Assembly (NCBI RefSeq): GCF_019021925.1
Contig: NZ_CP058990.1
Span: 550,001 to 614,000 of the forward strand
Length of the DNA stretch: 64,000 nt
Direction of reading: 5' to 3'
Origin: Cellulophaga sp. HaHaR_3_176
Lineage (GTDB): Bacteria > Bacteroidota > Bacteroidia > Flavobacteriales > Flavobacteriaceae
Positions 56,297-64,000 of the stretch are shown here, piece by piece. Position numbers and translations under genes: made by a program. Numbering within the stretch: the stretch's first letter is position 1; the number at the start of each line of letters is the position of its first letter. Below the pieces are notes generated by a model. It did not search any database and was not told the DNA's origin. It saw only the letters and a list, made by a program, of their open reading frames with translations.

Positions 56297-56317
56297 ATAC
56301 CAAAGCTACTTTGGTAT
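56297..56317 (-). promoter_or_regulatory. Perfect inverted repeat in the secA upstream region
   Basis: ATACCAAAG (56297-56305) and CTTTGGTAT (56309-56317) form a 9-bp perfect inverted repeat with a 3-nt spacer, 37-57 nt before the secA ATG. It may be an mRNA leader hairpin or an operator. No T run follows, so it is not a standard terminator. Confidence 0.45.
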
Positions 56318-56390
56318 AAAAGCATGACAAAATGAACTTATAATGTATTACAGAATAGAATACGTTGTAAGTTTCAAAATTAAGCAAAAA

Positions 56391-56414
56391 AAAAGCCTCG
56401 TATGAGACTTTTTT
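56391..56414 (-). terminator. Probable terminator of the DUF2795 gene
   Basis: AAAGCCTC (56392-56399) pairs with GAGACTTT (56404-56411), one G-T wobble, with A and T runs around it; 20 nt after the gene's stop. Confidence 0.65.
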
Positions 56415-56433
56415 AATGTAATTCTATAATATT

Positions 56434-56658
56434 TTAATATTCATCCTCATTCCAGAGGTAATCTTCTTCTGATGGGTAGTCAGGCCATATTTCTTCGATA
56501 GATTCGTATATTTCGCCACCTTCTTCTTCCATAGATTGTAGGTTTTCTACAACCTCTAATGGAGCACCGGTTCTAATAGCGTAATCTATTAACTCGTCTT
56601 TGGTAGCTGGCCAAGGTGCATCACTTAAGTAAGATGCTAATTCTAAAGTCCAATACAT
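56434..56658 (-). CDS. DUF2795 domain-containing protein
   Basis: A 74-residue acidic cytosolic protein. LASYLSDAPWPATKDELIDYAIRTGAP (sampled; about 7-33) followed by VVENLQSM is the DUF2795 pattern, a small helical domain of unknown function. The tail (EEIWPDYPSEEDYLWNEDEY, sampled) is very acidic. It has a textbook promoter and its own terminator, so it is monocistronic and probably well expressed. It sits between secA and the cobalamin adenosyltransferase gene without obvious link to either. Confidence 0.88.
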   Translation of the reverse strand: MYWTLELASYLSDAPWPATKDELIDYAIRTGAPLEVVENLQSMEEEGGEIYESIEEIWPDYPSEEDYLWNEDEY

Positions 56659-56684
56659 TTTAATAGTCTGATTTTAATTTTTTG

Positions 56685-56714
56685 CAAAAATAAATTTTAA
56701 ATTGAAATAGCCAA
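56685..56714 (-). promoter_or_regulatory. Consensus promoter of the DUF2795 gene
   Basis: On the minus strand, TTG (56712-56714), exactly 19 nt, then TATTTTTG (56685-56692). This is the best match in the window to TTG-N19-TAnnTTTG and gives a leader of about 23 nt. Confidence 0.8.
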
Positions 56715-56785
56715 GTTTATTTACAATTATTGTGAAAATATTTGCGTATTTCTTCTTTTATAACTTAAAAATGAAGGTTTTAGTA

Positions 56786-57358
56786 TTATTTTTTTTCAGG
56801 AATCCATTTTATTTCATCTGCACCTAGGTCAAAAGAGAGCTTTCTTGATACTACAAAAAGATAATCTGACAAACGATTTAAATAGGTTAAAACATTTTCT
56901 TCAAACGGTTCAATTTCATTTAGTTGAGATGCATGTCGCTCTGCTCTTCGGCAAACTGTTCTTGCTATATGACAGTATGACACTGTTGTGTGCCCGCCAG
57001 GCAGAATAAAATGTGTCATTGCAGGTAAGTTTACTTCCATAGCATCGATACCTAATTCTAAAAATTCTATATCTGAATCTTTAATTTTAGAAATATTTAA
57101 GCGTTCTTTTCCGTTTTTTAAAATAGCTTTTTCAGGGTCTGTGGCTAAGACTGCACCTACTATAAAGAGCTTATCTTGTATATTAACTAATGCGTTTTTT
57201 ATAATTGGATCAATTTTTTGATCACGAATAAGCCCTATCCAAGAGTTTAATTCATCGACAGTACCATAACTATCAATTCTTATGTGGTGTTTTGGTACAC
57301 GTGTACCTCCAAAAAGGGCTGTTGTACCTTTGTCTCCTGTTTTTGTGTATACCTTCAT
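56786..57358 (-). CDS. Cob(I)alamin adenosyltransferase, PduO type
   Basis: A 190-residue five-helix-bundle enzyme that makes adenosylcobalamin from cob(I)alamin and ATP. The N-terminal ATP-binding MKVYTKTGDKGTTALFGG (1-18) and YGTVDELNSWIG (about 31-42), plus the helix with ARTVCRRAERH (about 132-142) and LNRLSDYLFV (about 159-168), are the PduO/ATR signatures. It is not of the CobA or EutT type. The product is the cofactor of methylmalonyl-CoA mutase, whose chaperone MeaB is at 45846. Confidence 0.94.
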   Translation of the reverse strand: MKVYTKTGDKGTTALFGGTRVPKHHIRIDSYGTVDELNSWIGLIRDQKIDPIIKNALVNIQDKLFIVGAVLATDPEKAILKNGKERLNISKIKDSDIEFLELGIDAMEVNLPAMTHFILPGGHTTVSYCHIARTVCRRAERHASQLNEIEPFEENVLTYLNRLSDYLFVVSRKLSFDLGADEIKWIPEKK

Positions 57359-57440
57359 ACGTTAGATTATTCTTTTATAGAAGCGTTGTCTGGTGATTTA
57401 TAAAGCATGAAATATATTAAAAATAATGAATTAGAAATTC

Positions 57441-57560
57441 TTATTTTTTATCCATGAATCTGCGATTTTTTCTTTCTTTAGATTTTTTACGATTACCCAT
57501 AAGGTTTTTTATAAAAATTGCAGCTAAAAAGAAACATATAATGTAAAGAATGTAATCCAT
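57441..57560 (-). CDS. 39-residue membrane protein with a basic tail
   Basis: The ATG at 57558-57560 opens MDYILYIICFFLAAIFIKNL, one membrane helix, followed by a strongly basic tail (GNRKKSKERKNRRFMDKK) and a TAA ending at 57441. It lies between the methyltransferase-like gene (32 nt upstream) and the adenosyltransferase gene (82 nt downstream) on the same strand. The helix-plus-positive-tail design predicts N-out/C-in insertion. I do not recognise a family; the size makes this a moderate-confidence call. Confidence 0.5.
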   Translation of the reverse strand: MDYILYIICFFLAAIFIKNLMGNRKKSKERKNRRFMDKK

Positions 57561-57592
57561 TTTTGGGTAGATTTTATGCTAAAATTAAAGGA

Positions 57593-58087
57593 TTATATTC
57601 GAATTTTAAAATCCTCTTTGACCTGCTCTCTTCTGAAAAAAAGAATTCCACAATAAAATAGATTAATACTTACTGTGAATTTTTCATTTTTAATTAATGT
57701 ATTCCAAAGTTCTCTGTCTTCAATAATACAATCTATAAAAATAATACTTTCGTTATGTATAGCTTTGTTTTTTAGTAATACACTGTAAATATCAACATTT
57801 TTTAAAGTATTGATATAAATGAAGTCAGCAGAAGAGTTGTCAAACTCAATAGTATCAAATTGTTCATTTATAGTTTTTGATAACGTAGCGTTTTCATTTA
57901 CTAAATGTATTTTTTGAATGTTGAAATAGTCCAACATTTTTAATAACACATTTACTGTTTTTGAAACGTTGAACTTTGTTTTGCTATATAAACATTTAGT
58001 CACAAAAGCATAAACAAAAGGGGAGTGTACCCCATGCTCGTTTGTGGCTTTTGATAAAAATTTTAAATGACTAAAAAAGCGATACAT
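57593..58087 (-). CDS. Reduced class I methyltransferase-like protein
   Basis: A 164-residue protein. Its N-terminal KATNEHGVHSPFVYAFVTKC (about 13-32) and C-terminal FYCGILFFRREQVKEDFKIRI (sampled) are what I know from flavobacterial SAM-dependent methyltransferases of about 230-260 residues. Here the middle is shortened and the glycine-rich SAM motif (normally a GxGxG-like ELGTSLG stretch) is missing; LVNENATLSKTI stands in its place. It may have lost methyltransferase activity. The frame is intact, so it is probably a functional reduced form rather than a pseudogene. It starts 5 nt after the ABC-F gene and must be co-transcribed with it. Confidence 0.65.
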   Translation of the reverse strand: MYRFFSHLKFLSKATNEHGVHSPFVYAFVTKCLYSKTKFNVSKTVNVLLKMLDYFNIQKIHLVNENATLSKTINEQFDTIEFDNSSADFIYINTLKNVDIYSVLLKNKAIHNESIIFIDCIIEDRELWNTLIKNEKFTVSINLFYCGILFFRREQVKEDFKIRI

Positions 58088-58092
58088 TTTTA

Positions 58093-59982
58093 CTACTCCA
58101 ATAATGCTGATAATTCAAACCAACGTTCTGTTTTAGTTTCGATAGCATCATCTATTTTCTTTAATTCAATAGATAATTTGTCAATTTCATCACCAGAAAG
58201 CGAACCATCTGCAAATTTCAATTGTGTTTCTTCCTTTTTAATTTCGAGCTTTTTTAAATCTTTCTCGATATTGGTATATTCTTTCTGATCTTGAAAAGAT
58301 AACTTTTTCTTTTCTTCTTTTTTCCAAGAACCTTTATCGTTTGTTGATGCTACTGTATCGGCTTGATTATTATCTTTTTTAGCAGCTCTGTTTTCTATAA
58401 CAACACTATCTTCATAGCTTCTAAAATCTGAATAGTTACCTGGGAAATCTTCAACAACAGTATCACCTCTAAATACAAATAAGTGATCTACAATTTTATC
58501 CATAAAGTATCTATCATGTGATACCACTAATAAACAACCTGGGAAATCTGTTAAGAAGCTTTCTAAAACATTTAATGTTACAATATCTAAATCGTTAGTA
58601 GGCTCATCAAGTATTAAAAAGTTAGGGTTCTGAATAAGTATGGTACATAAGTACAGTCTTTTTCGTTCACCACCACTTAGTTTACTTACAAAATCATATT
58701 GTTTTTTACGGTCAAATAAAAAGCGTTCCAATAATTGTTGTGCAGATATTTGACGCCCTTTCATTAAGGGTATGTAATCACCAAATTCTCTAATTACATC
58801 AATAACTTTCTGGCCTTCTTTTATATCGATACCTTTTTGTGTGTAGTACCCGAATTTAATAGTTTCACCAACAATTACTTTACCACTGTCTGGCTCTTCT
58901 TTGCCACTTAAGATATTTAAAAATGTAGATTTTCCAGCGCCATTTTTTCCAATAATACCAATACGCTCACCACGTAAAAAGTTATATTCGAACTTATCTA
59001 AAATAGGTTTGCCAGGATATGATTTTGATATTTTATGTAGCTCAAGAATTTTACTTCCCATACGCTGCATATTAATCTCTAATTCTACTTCATTTTCGTT
59101 TCTACGCTTACCTGCCTTTTCTTTGATTTCGTAAAAATCATCAATTCTAGATTTAGATTTTGTAGTACGCGCTTTTGGCTGCTTACGCATCCAATCTAAT
59201 TCTTTTTTAAATAGAAGTTTTGATTTGTGTTGCTCAGTAGCTTCTTGCTCTATTCGGTTTTCTTTTTTCTCTAAATAATACGAGTAATTACCTTTGTATG
59301 GGTATATTACACCTTCATCTAATTCAATAATTTCATTGCAAACACGTTCTAGAAAGTAACGGTCGTGAGTAACCATAAAAAGAGTCATGTTTTCTTTAGC
59401 AAAGTATTGCTCTAACCACTCAATCATTTCTAAATCTAAATGGTTGGTAGGCTCATCAAGGACTAATAAATCAGGCTTGTTGATCAATGCATTTGCTAAT
59501 GCTAAGCGCTTTTTTTGTCCACCAGAAAGTATACTTACTTTTAAGCTAACATCATCTAAATTTAATTTAGAAAGTATTTGCTTGTATTGTGTTTCAAAAT
59601 CCCATGCTTGAAAACGCTCCATACCTTCAAAAGCAGCTTGATAAGCATCTGCTTCTTCTGGGTTTTCTAATGCAACTTCGTAAGCTCTAATTACCTTTAA
59701 AACTTCATTATCAGAAGCGAAAATCGTTTCTTCAATTGTTAAATCAGGATTTAGATTTGGTTCTTGATCTAAAAAAGATACTCTAATATCTTTTCTATAG
59801 TTTACTTGGCCAGAATCTGGCGTGTCTAAACCTGAAAGTATATTTAAGATAGATGTTTTACCACTACCATTTTTAGCAATTAATGCTATTTTCTGATCTT
59901 TGTTGATTCCGAATGATATATCAGAAAATAATACGTGCTCACCGTATGATTTAGCAATATTTTCTACTGAGAGAAGGTTCAT
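58093..59982 (-). CDS. ABC-F family ATPase (Uup-like)
   Basis: A 629-residue soluble protein with two ABC ATPase domains and no membrane segment. Domain 1 has Walker A KNGSGKTS (about 38-45), signature LSGGQKKR and LLVLDEPTNHLDL. Domain 2 (from about 312) has Walker A GKNGAGKST, LSGGERKR and FLILDEPTNDLDI. A charged interdomain linker (about 240-300) and a C-terminal coiled coil (about 560-625) match Uup, which works on ribosomes or branched DNA intermediates. ABC-F proteins bind the ribosomal E site. A -7 box lies upstream. Confidence 0.92.
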   Translation of the reverse strand: MNLLSVENIAKSYGEHVLFSDISFGINKDQKIALIAKNGSGKTSILNILSGLDTPDSGQVNYRKDIRVSFLDQEPNLNPDLTIEETIFASDNEVLKVIRAYEVALENPEEADAYQAAFEGMERFQAWDFETQYKQILSKLNLDDVSLKVSILSGGQKKRLALANALINKPDLLVLDEPTNHLDLEMIEWLEQYFAKENMTLFMVTHDRYFLERVCNEIIELDEGVIYPYKGNYSYYLEKKENRIEQEATEQHKSKLLFKKELDWMRKQPKARTTKSKSRIDDFYEIKEKAGKRRNENEVELEINMQRMGSKILELHKISKSYPGKPILDKFEYNFLRGERIGIIGKNGAGKSTFLNILSGKEEPDSGKVIVGETIKFGYYTQKGIDIKEGQKVIDVIREFGDYIPLMKGRQISAQQLLERFLFDRKKQYDFVSKLSGGERKRLYLCTILIQNPNFLILDEPTNDLDIVTLNVLESFLTDFPGCLLVVSHDRYFMDKIVDHLFVFRGDTVVEDFPGNYSDFRSYEDSVVIENRAAKKDNNQADTVASTNDKGSWKKEEKKKLSFQDQKEYTNIEKDLKKLEIKKEETQLKFADGSLSGDEIDKLSIELKKIDDAIETKTERWFELSALLE

Positions 59983-60004
59983 GTAATATTTATATTAGAA
60001 TTGA

Positions 60005-60012
60005 CAAAGTTA
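60005..60012 (-). promoter_or_regulatory. -7 box (TAACTTTG) of the ABC-F gene
   Basis: Exact TAnnTTTG match on the minus strand, 22 nt before the ATG at 59982. It implies the ABC-F gene is not just read from the upstream DUF4105 gene, which ends 7 nt away. Confidence 0.5.
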
Positions 60013-60018
60013 GTGAAC

Positions 60019-61188
60019 TCAAGCAGACCTTTGCATATAAAATAAAAATGAATATCTAATAATAAGAGCTAATAGTATAGGAATGATTAAGATATTGAAT
60101 ACCTGTACTTTAAAAACCCATAAAACGATAGCGATTAAAAGAAGAACTCCCAGACCAATTAAATAAAAATATAGCCAATTTGGTAGTTTTTCTTTTTTTA
60201 AGAGAGTAAATGCAACTATTAGATTTAGAGGGAAAGTCCAAAGAAAATTATAATTGCCACCTGTTGCTTTATGATCTGTTCCAAACCAAAGAAAAAGTAT
60301 TAATAAACCTGCTATACCTGTGATGAAGAATAAAAGAAAATCTAAACTTCTATTTCTGCTTTGCTTGTTATAATCTCTGTAAGTAATAAGAGCTACAATA
60401 AGTAATATCGTTAAAACCCAGAAAAGTGGCGATAATAAAAAAATAGAAGAATCTTCTCTTGGTTTTTCATTTAACAATAAAACGTCTTTAGTTACAACTG
60501 GGGTGTTATTTATTGTTGTGTAAGGCAATTGTTTAAAAACATAAATTGGTAAAAACATTTGCTCATAAAATGTCGCTTCTCTATCTATAACAGAGCCTAA
60601 TGCTAAATCTATACCAAAGGTAGCCCATGAGTTTGTGTTTAAATTTTGATGCAACAATTCTCTAAATGTGTATTGGTTTTCAATTTGAGAATAATCGAAA
60701 TTCAATTCATCTCCAAGTACAGTTTTTAAAGCATCTGGAATACGAGTTGAACAATTATCAAATAAAAAATCGTATTTGTAGTATCTATTTTCAGGAAGAT
60801 AGTTTTTTTCTAAAAACTTAAAAAAATCGTTTTTTTGCTTTTGTGTAAAATTGAAAACTTGTTCTTTAACCCATCTATTTTCAATTTCATAACCATACAT
60901 GAAATTCGAATATGAATTTCGAGAAAGTTCATACAAAAGTTTGCCTTGTGTGAATTTTACATAAAAGTTAGGTGTGTTAAAATCAAAGTGACCATAATTA
61001 TAAATTACATCTATACCTAAGCCAGAATCTTTAATTCGGATAGCACTATGCCCAAATTTAGAATGTAACTCATCAGCTGTGCCAACGGTAAGAAGACTTA
61101 TTGTAGCATTTTCCGATAATTCTGGTTGAGAAAAACCTAACGTAGTACACAATAGTACAAACAAGAAAATAATTTTTTTAGATTGCAT
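60019..61188 (-). CDS. DUF4105 / Lnb N-terminal-type periplasmic domain protein
   Basis: A 389-residue membrane protein: signal peptide (to about residue 20), a periplasmic DUF4105 domain (about 25-235) and five or so C-terminal membrane helices (about 248-385). The domain has KFGHSAIRI with His47 and DNCSTRIPDAL with Cys146, a Cys-His pair expected of a papain-like (NlpC-type) acyl transferase. I recall that DUF4105 was recently tied to Lnb, a lipoprotein N-acylating enzyme of Bacteroides. That would suit this lipoprotein-rich organism, but the transfer of function is an inference. Possibly co-transcribed with the ABC-F gene downstream. Confidence 0.8.
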   Translation of the reverse strand: MQSKKIIFLFVLLCTTLGFSQPELSENATISLLTVGTADELHSKFGHSAIRIKDSGLGIDVIYNYGHFDFNTPNFYVKFTQGKLLYELSRNSYSNFMYGYEIENRWVKEQVFNFTQKQKNDFFKFLEKNYLPENRYYKYDFLFDNCSTRIPDALKTVLGDELNFDYSQIENQYTFRELLHQNLNTNSWATFGIDLALGSVIDREATFYEQMFLPIYVFKQLPYTTINNTPVVTKDVLLLNEKPREDSSIFLLSPLFWVLTILLIVALITYRDYNKQSRNRSLDFLLFFITGIAGLLILFLWFGTDHKATGGNYNFLWTFPLNLIVAFTLLKKEKLPNWLYFYLIGLGVLLLIAIVLWVFKVQVFNILIIPILLALIIRYSFLFYMQRSA

Positions 61189-61264
61189 AGTCGATCAAAA
61201 AGGCTTTCTGTTAACAAATATGCGAAGAATTTTTTGTACTAAATTATTTCAAAGAAAATTATCC

Positions 61265-61272
61265 TATTTTTA
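61265..61272 (+). promoter_or_regulatory. -7-like box (TATTTTTA) of pssA
   Basis: One mismatch to TAnnTTTG (final G is A), 17 nt before the ATG at 61290. Confidence 0.35.
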
Positions 61273-61289
61273 CCAAAAGCTTAACAATC

Positions 61290-62051
61290 ATGAAAAAACT
61301 CATACCTAATTTTATTACACTTTTAAATTTATTTTGCGGATGTATTGCTGCTGTTTTTGCAGTACATGGTGTATTTGAAATGGTAGCCTTATTTGTTTTT
61401 TTAGGTATTGTTTTTGATTATTTCGATGGCTTTGCAGCACGACTTTTAAATGTCAAAAGTGAATTAGGTTTACAGCTAGATTCTTTAGCAGATATGGTAA
61501 CAAGTGGTGTGGTGCCAGGTTTGGTTATGTATAAGTTGCTAGACATGTCTTTTTCGGGCAGTTGGGGCGTTTCTTTATTTGGAGAAGCATCAGACAATTT
61601 TCTTTTAAGTGGTTTACATATATCTTCTTTTGTGCCTCTTCTAGGTTTTGTAGTAACACTTGCATCAGGGTATCGTTTGGCAAAGTTTAATATTGATGAA
61701 AACCAAACAGATTCTTTTATAGGTTTGCCAACACCAGCAAATACACTTTTAATTATATCATTCCCATTAATCTTAATGTATCATAATAATGATATACTAA
61801 ATGCAATTATATTAAACCATTGGTTTTTAATCGGTTTATCTTTTTTAAGTGCTTTTCTACTAAATTGTAGTTTGCCTCTTTTTGCTCTGAAATTTAAAAA
61901 TTGGGGCTTTAAAGACAATTCTATTCGCTACATATTTTTAATCCTTTGTATTATTTTATTAGCAACATTAAAATATATAGCAGTACCAACAATTATTATT
62001 TTATATATTTTAATTTCTGTTGCGAGTAAATTAGGAGACAAGAAATCGTAA
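61290..62051 (+). CDS. pssA: CDP-diacylglycerol--serine O-phosphatidyltransferase
   Basis: A 253-residue membrane enzyme with about eight helices. The CDP-alcohol phosphatidyltransferase motif DGxxARx8GxxxDxxxD is seen as DGFAARLLN then ELGLQLDSLAD (about 46-69). It makes phosphatidylserine, the precursor of phosphatidylethanolamine. The two-step helix start IPNFITLLNLFCGCIAA is typical of the Bacillus/Bacteroidota type II form. No psd gene is adjacent. The large secreted protein gene starts 27 nt downstream and may be co-transcribed. Confidence 0.93.
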   Translation: MKKLIPNFITLLNLFCGCIAAVFAVHGVFEMVALFVFLGIVFDYFDGFAARLLNVKSELGLQLDSLADMVTSGVVPGLVMYKLLDMSFSGSWGVSLFGEASDNFLLSGLHISSFVPLLGFVVTLASGYRLAKFNIDENQTDSFIGLPTPANTLLIISFPLILMYHNNDILNAIILNHWFLIGLSFLSAFLLNCSLPLFALKFKNWGFKDNSIRYIFLILCIILLATLKYIAVPTIIILYILISVASKLGDKKS

Positions 62052-62078
62052 TTTTTAAATAACATAATTTTTGCAAAT

Positions 62079-64000
62079 ATGAATGAGTTTAATACAGTTA
62101 AGCCTTCTAAGTTAATTTTGTTAATTGTAATTTTTGGGAGTTTTTTTAATTCCTATTCACAAGAAATAATAGACAAAACTAAAACTCAGGAAACTTTGCA
62201 AAAGTATTTTGAATTACCAAGGGAGTCAATTTTTCTGCATGTAAACAAGAGTACTTTTATTGTAGGAGAATCAGTTTGGTTCAAAGGTTATATATATAAT
62301 AGAAAACAGAATAAGCCCTTTATTGAAACATCGAATGTGTATGTAGGTATATATGATGAAAAAGGTGTACAAGTTAAAAAAAGTCTATACTTAGCTAAAA
62401 ATGGATATTTGAAAGGGGCGATACCTATTGATTCAACTTATACATCTGGTAAATACTATGTAAAGGCACAGACAAATTGGATGAAAAACTTTAAAGAAGA
62501 GGATTCATTTGTTCAAAAAATAGAAATTATAAATAAGCCTCTAGCTTCAGTTTCAGAAAAAGTAGAAAAAGAATATGATATTCAATTTTTACCAGAGGGA
62601 GGTAATTTTGTGTCTGATATTGAAAATAATGTAGGAATTAAAGCAATAGATAGTAATGGCTATGGCGTTCAAATAGAGAATGTAGTTGTTTATGATGAAT
62701 ATGAAAATGAAGTGACAAAATTTTCAACATCTCACCTTGGGCATGCCACAATATCATTAATTCCGAGGTTTGGTGCTAAATATCATGCTAAAATACAGTC
62801 AAGTAATGGTGATGAAAGTATTTTTAACTTACCAATAGCAAAAGAAAAGGGAATAAATATTATTTTAAAAAATAATAGTAGACAAAAACAAATACTGGTA
62901 TCATTAACAGCTAATGAAAAGATAATTGATGATATTTTTCAAGAAAAATTTTATGTATTGATTCATAAAAATGGGTACTCTAAAAAAATTGATATTACAT
63001 TTAGTAAAGAGAAAACTAATCGTTCTTTCGTGTTAGATGGTGCCGATTTACCAATAGGAGTGAATACAGTTACTTTTTTTAATTCTAATGATCAACCTGT
63101 TTTAGAGCGTCTTTTTTTTAATGCGAGTGGGCTTTTGTTGGAAGATGTAAAAGTTGAGAAAGTGAATATTATAAGTGATTCTATTGAAGTGATATTAAAG
63201 AATAATTTAATTAAAAAAAATACGAACATAAGTGTTTCTGTTTTGCCAACAGGGACTATTTCGCATAACTTTAATGATAATATTTTTAGCACATTTTATT
63301 TAAAACCTTATTTGAGTGGTTTTATCGAAAAACCATCATATTATTTCGAGAAAATGGATTCTAAGAAAGAATATGAATTAGATATGTTGTTACTTATTCA
63401 GGGTTGGAGTAGATATAGTTGGAAAAATATTTTTAGTGAACAATTAAAGCCGAAATACTTATTTGAGAGGGGGGTTACTTTAAATGGAGTATTAAATAGA
63501 GAAGATCAAACTAGCCCTAAAATTTTTATTTTTCCTACATTAAATCATACTTCAATGACAATTGATGTTGTTGATAATAAATTTTCAGTAGCTAATTATT
63601 TTTTAAACAATAATGAAAAAATGTATGTGGTTCAATCCGATGATAAAGGAAAACAGTTGAAACCTAATATTTATCTTTCTTTAGAAAATAATAATGTAGA
63701 AGATAGGTTATTTAATTTTTATCCTGATAATACTGTTAAAAGCAAATTAATAGTTAATAACAATCAATTATCAAATCTAAAAATAGAAAAAAATACTATT
63801 GAATTAAATGAGGTTGTAATAACAGAAAATATTACAGAAAAAAAGATTAGGAAGAATTCAAATGTATTACCATACATTAAAAGGTTCATAAAATTAGTAG
63901 ATGAAGATTTAATTTTTAGTTTTCCTGATGTTGTAGATTTAATTAGGTCAAAAGGGTATGATGTACGAGGAGGGTTAAATTTTGGTAGTACCGAAACTTT
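62079..64000 (+). CDS. Large secreted MG2-like protein (3' end off window)
   Basis: The ATG at 62079-62081 opens a frame that stays open to the window end, about 640 residues so far. A signal peptide ends near FNSYSQ. Then comes YFELPRESIFLHVNKSTFIVGESVWFKGYIY (sampled; about 44-74), the macroglobulin MG2-like pattern of large Bacteroidota envelope proteins. Beta-sandwich domains follow, with LLIQGWSRYSWKNIF (about 436-450) also typical. Later, near 583-640, ELNEVVITENITEKK and then DVVDLIRSKGYDVRGG resemble a TonB-box-like/plug region, so the whole may end in a plug-like or receptor domain. The substrate is unknown. Confidence 0.8.
   Translation, partial: MNEFNTVKPSKLILLIVIFGSFFNSYSQEIIDKTKTQETLQKYFELPRESIFLHVNKSTFIVGESVWFKGYIYNRKQNKPFIETSNVYVGIYDEKGVQVKKSLYLAKNGYLKGAIPIDSTYTSGKYYVKAQTNWMKNFKEEDSFVQKIEIINKPLASVSEKVEKEYDIQFLPEGGNFVSDIENNVGIKAIDSNGYGVQIENVVVYDEYENEVTKFSTSHLGHATISLIPRFGAKYHAKIQSSNGDESIFNLPIAKEKGINIILKNNSRQKQILVSLTANEKIIDDIFQEKFYVLIHKNGYSKKIDITFSKEKTNRSFVLDGADLPIGVNTVTFFNSNDQPVLERLFFNASGLLLEDVKVEKVNIISDSIEVILKNNLIKKNTNISVSVLPTGTISHNFNDNIFSTFYLKPYLSGFIEKPSYYFEKMDSKKEYELDMLLLIQGWSRYSWKNIFSEQLKPKYLFERGVTLNGVLNREDQTSPKIFIFPTLNHTSMTIDVVDNKFSVANYFLNNNEKMYVVQSDDKGKQLKPNIYLSLENNNVEDRLFNFYPDNTVKSKLIVNNNQLSNLKIEKNTIELNEVVITENITEKKIRKNSNVLPYIKRFIKLVDEDLIFSFPDVVDLIRSKGYDVRGGLNFGSTET

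Overview
The window is chromosomal DNA from a member of the Bacteroidota, most likely a marine-type Flavobacteriaceae. It is strongly AT-rich by eye. Promoters carry the Bacteroidota -7 box TAnnTTTG, sometimes with an upstream TTG, and Shine-Dalgarno sequences are not obvious. The gene content fits: TonB-dependent receptor, BshC, a long (1120 aa) SecA with no C-terminal zinc site, CCC-motif membrane proteins, DUF6452/DUF6048 next to rlmD, lipoproteins with short signal peptides, and a 6S-like RNA between zapA and rny. I saw no rRNA, tRNA, insertion sequence, prophage or CRISPR array; this is mostly core housekeeping sequence.

Layout. 1-5.3 kb: DUF4268 and ZIP genes (minus), a THUMP RNA methyltransferase (plus), then a minus operon rlmD-DUF6452-DUF6048. 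5.3-10.4 kb: rocD behind a GC-richer, foldable leader; a minus operon of DUF2752 and CCC-motif membrane proteins; an Smr-domain protein; a cysteine desulfurase. 10.4-15.2 kb: a minus operon of an exported M23 peptidase, a TonB-dependent receptor and a secreted protein. 15.3-17.8 kb: a ZapB-like coiled coil, zapA, 6S-like RNA and rny. 17.9-23.4 kb: convergent M16 and M14 exported peptidases sharing a bidirectional terminator. 23.6-34 kb: bshC, a PLP decarboxylase, a PNPOx-like protein, guaA, a LysM/PBP1 protein, a DUF922 protein, a Tat-exported TIM-barrel protein and a thrombospondin-type-3-repeat lipoprotein. 34-45.8 kb: DUF3820, pyrG, yidC, mnmA, a nitronate monooxygenase-like flavoprotein, mazG, a single-domain response regulator, a MATE exporter, PAP2 and an ArnT-like glycosyltransferase. 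45.8-50 kb: meaB, ohr, galM, msrA and a signal-less M23 protein. 50-52.7 kb: three tandem paralogous 80-aa secreted proteins, a 39-aa membrane peptide and a convergent orphan histidine kinase. 52.9-64 kb: secA, DUF2795, a PduO-type adenosyltransferase, a small membrane protein, a reduced methyltransferase-like protein, an ABC-F ATPase, a DUF4105/Lnb-domain protein, pssA, and the start of a large secreted MG2-like protein that runs off the end.

How the genes work together. Envelope biogenesis is well represented: secA and yidC for export and insertion, pssA and PAP2 for lipids, a DUF4105/Lnb-type protein possibly for lipoprotein maturation, and M23/LysM proteins for the wall. B12-dependent metabolism is touched twice (MeaB and the cobalamin adenosyltransferase). 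Thiol and redox functions include BshC, MsrA, Ohr and the cysteine desulfurase.

The least explained structure is at 50.09-51.52 kb. Three exactly 80-residue exported paralogues lie in tandem. The first two have upstream regions that are copies of one another, with a TTTCG-N5-CGAAA inverted repeat and a 30-nt block at the same distances from the -7 box, and an (AC)14 tract lies between them. Other items for a second look are the rocD leader, a 22-bp perfect palindrome before bshC, perfect inverted repeats before secA, yidC and the TIM-barrel gene, and several -7 boxes that sit directly against the start codon, implying leaderless mRNAs.
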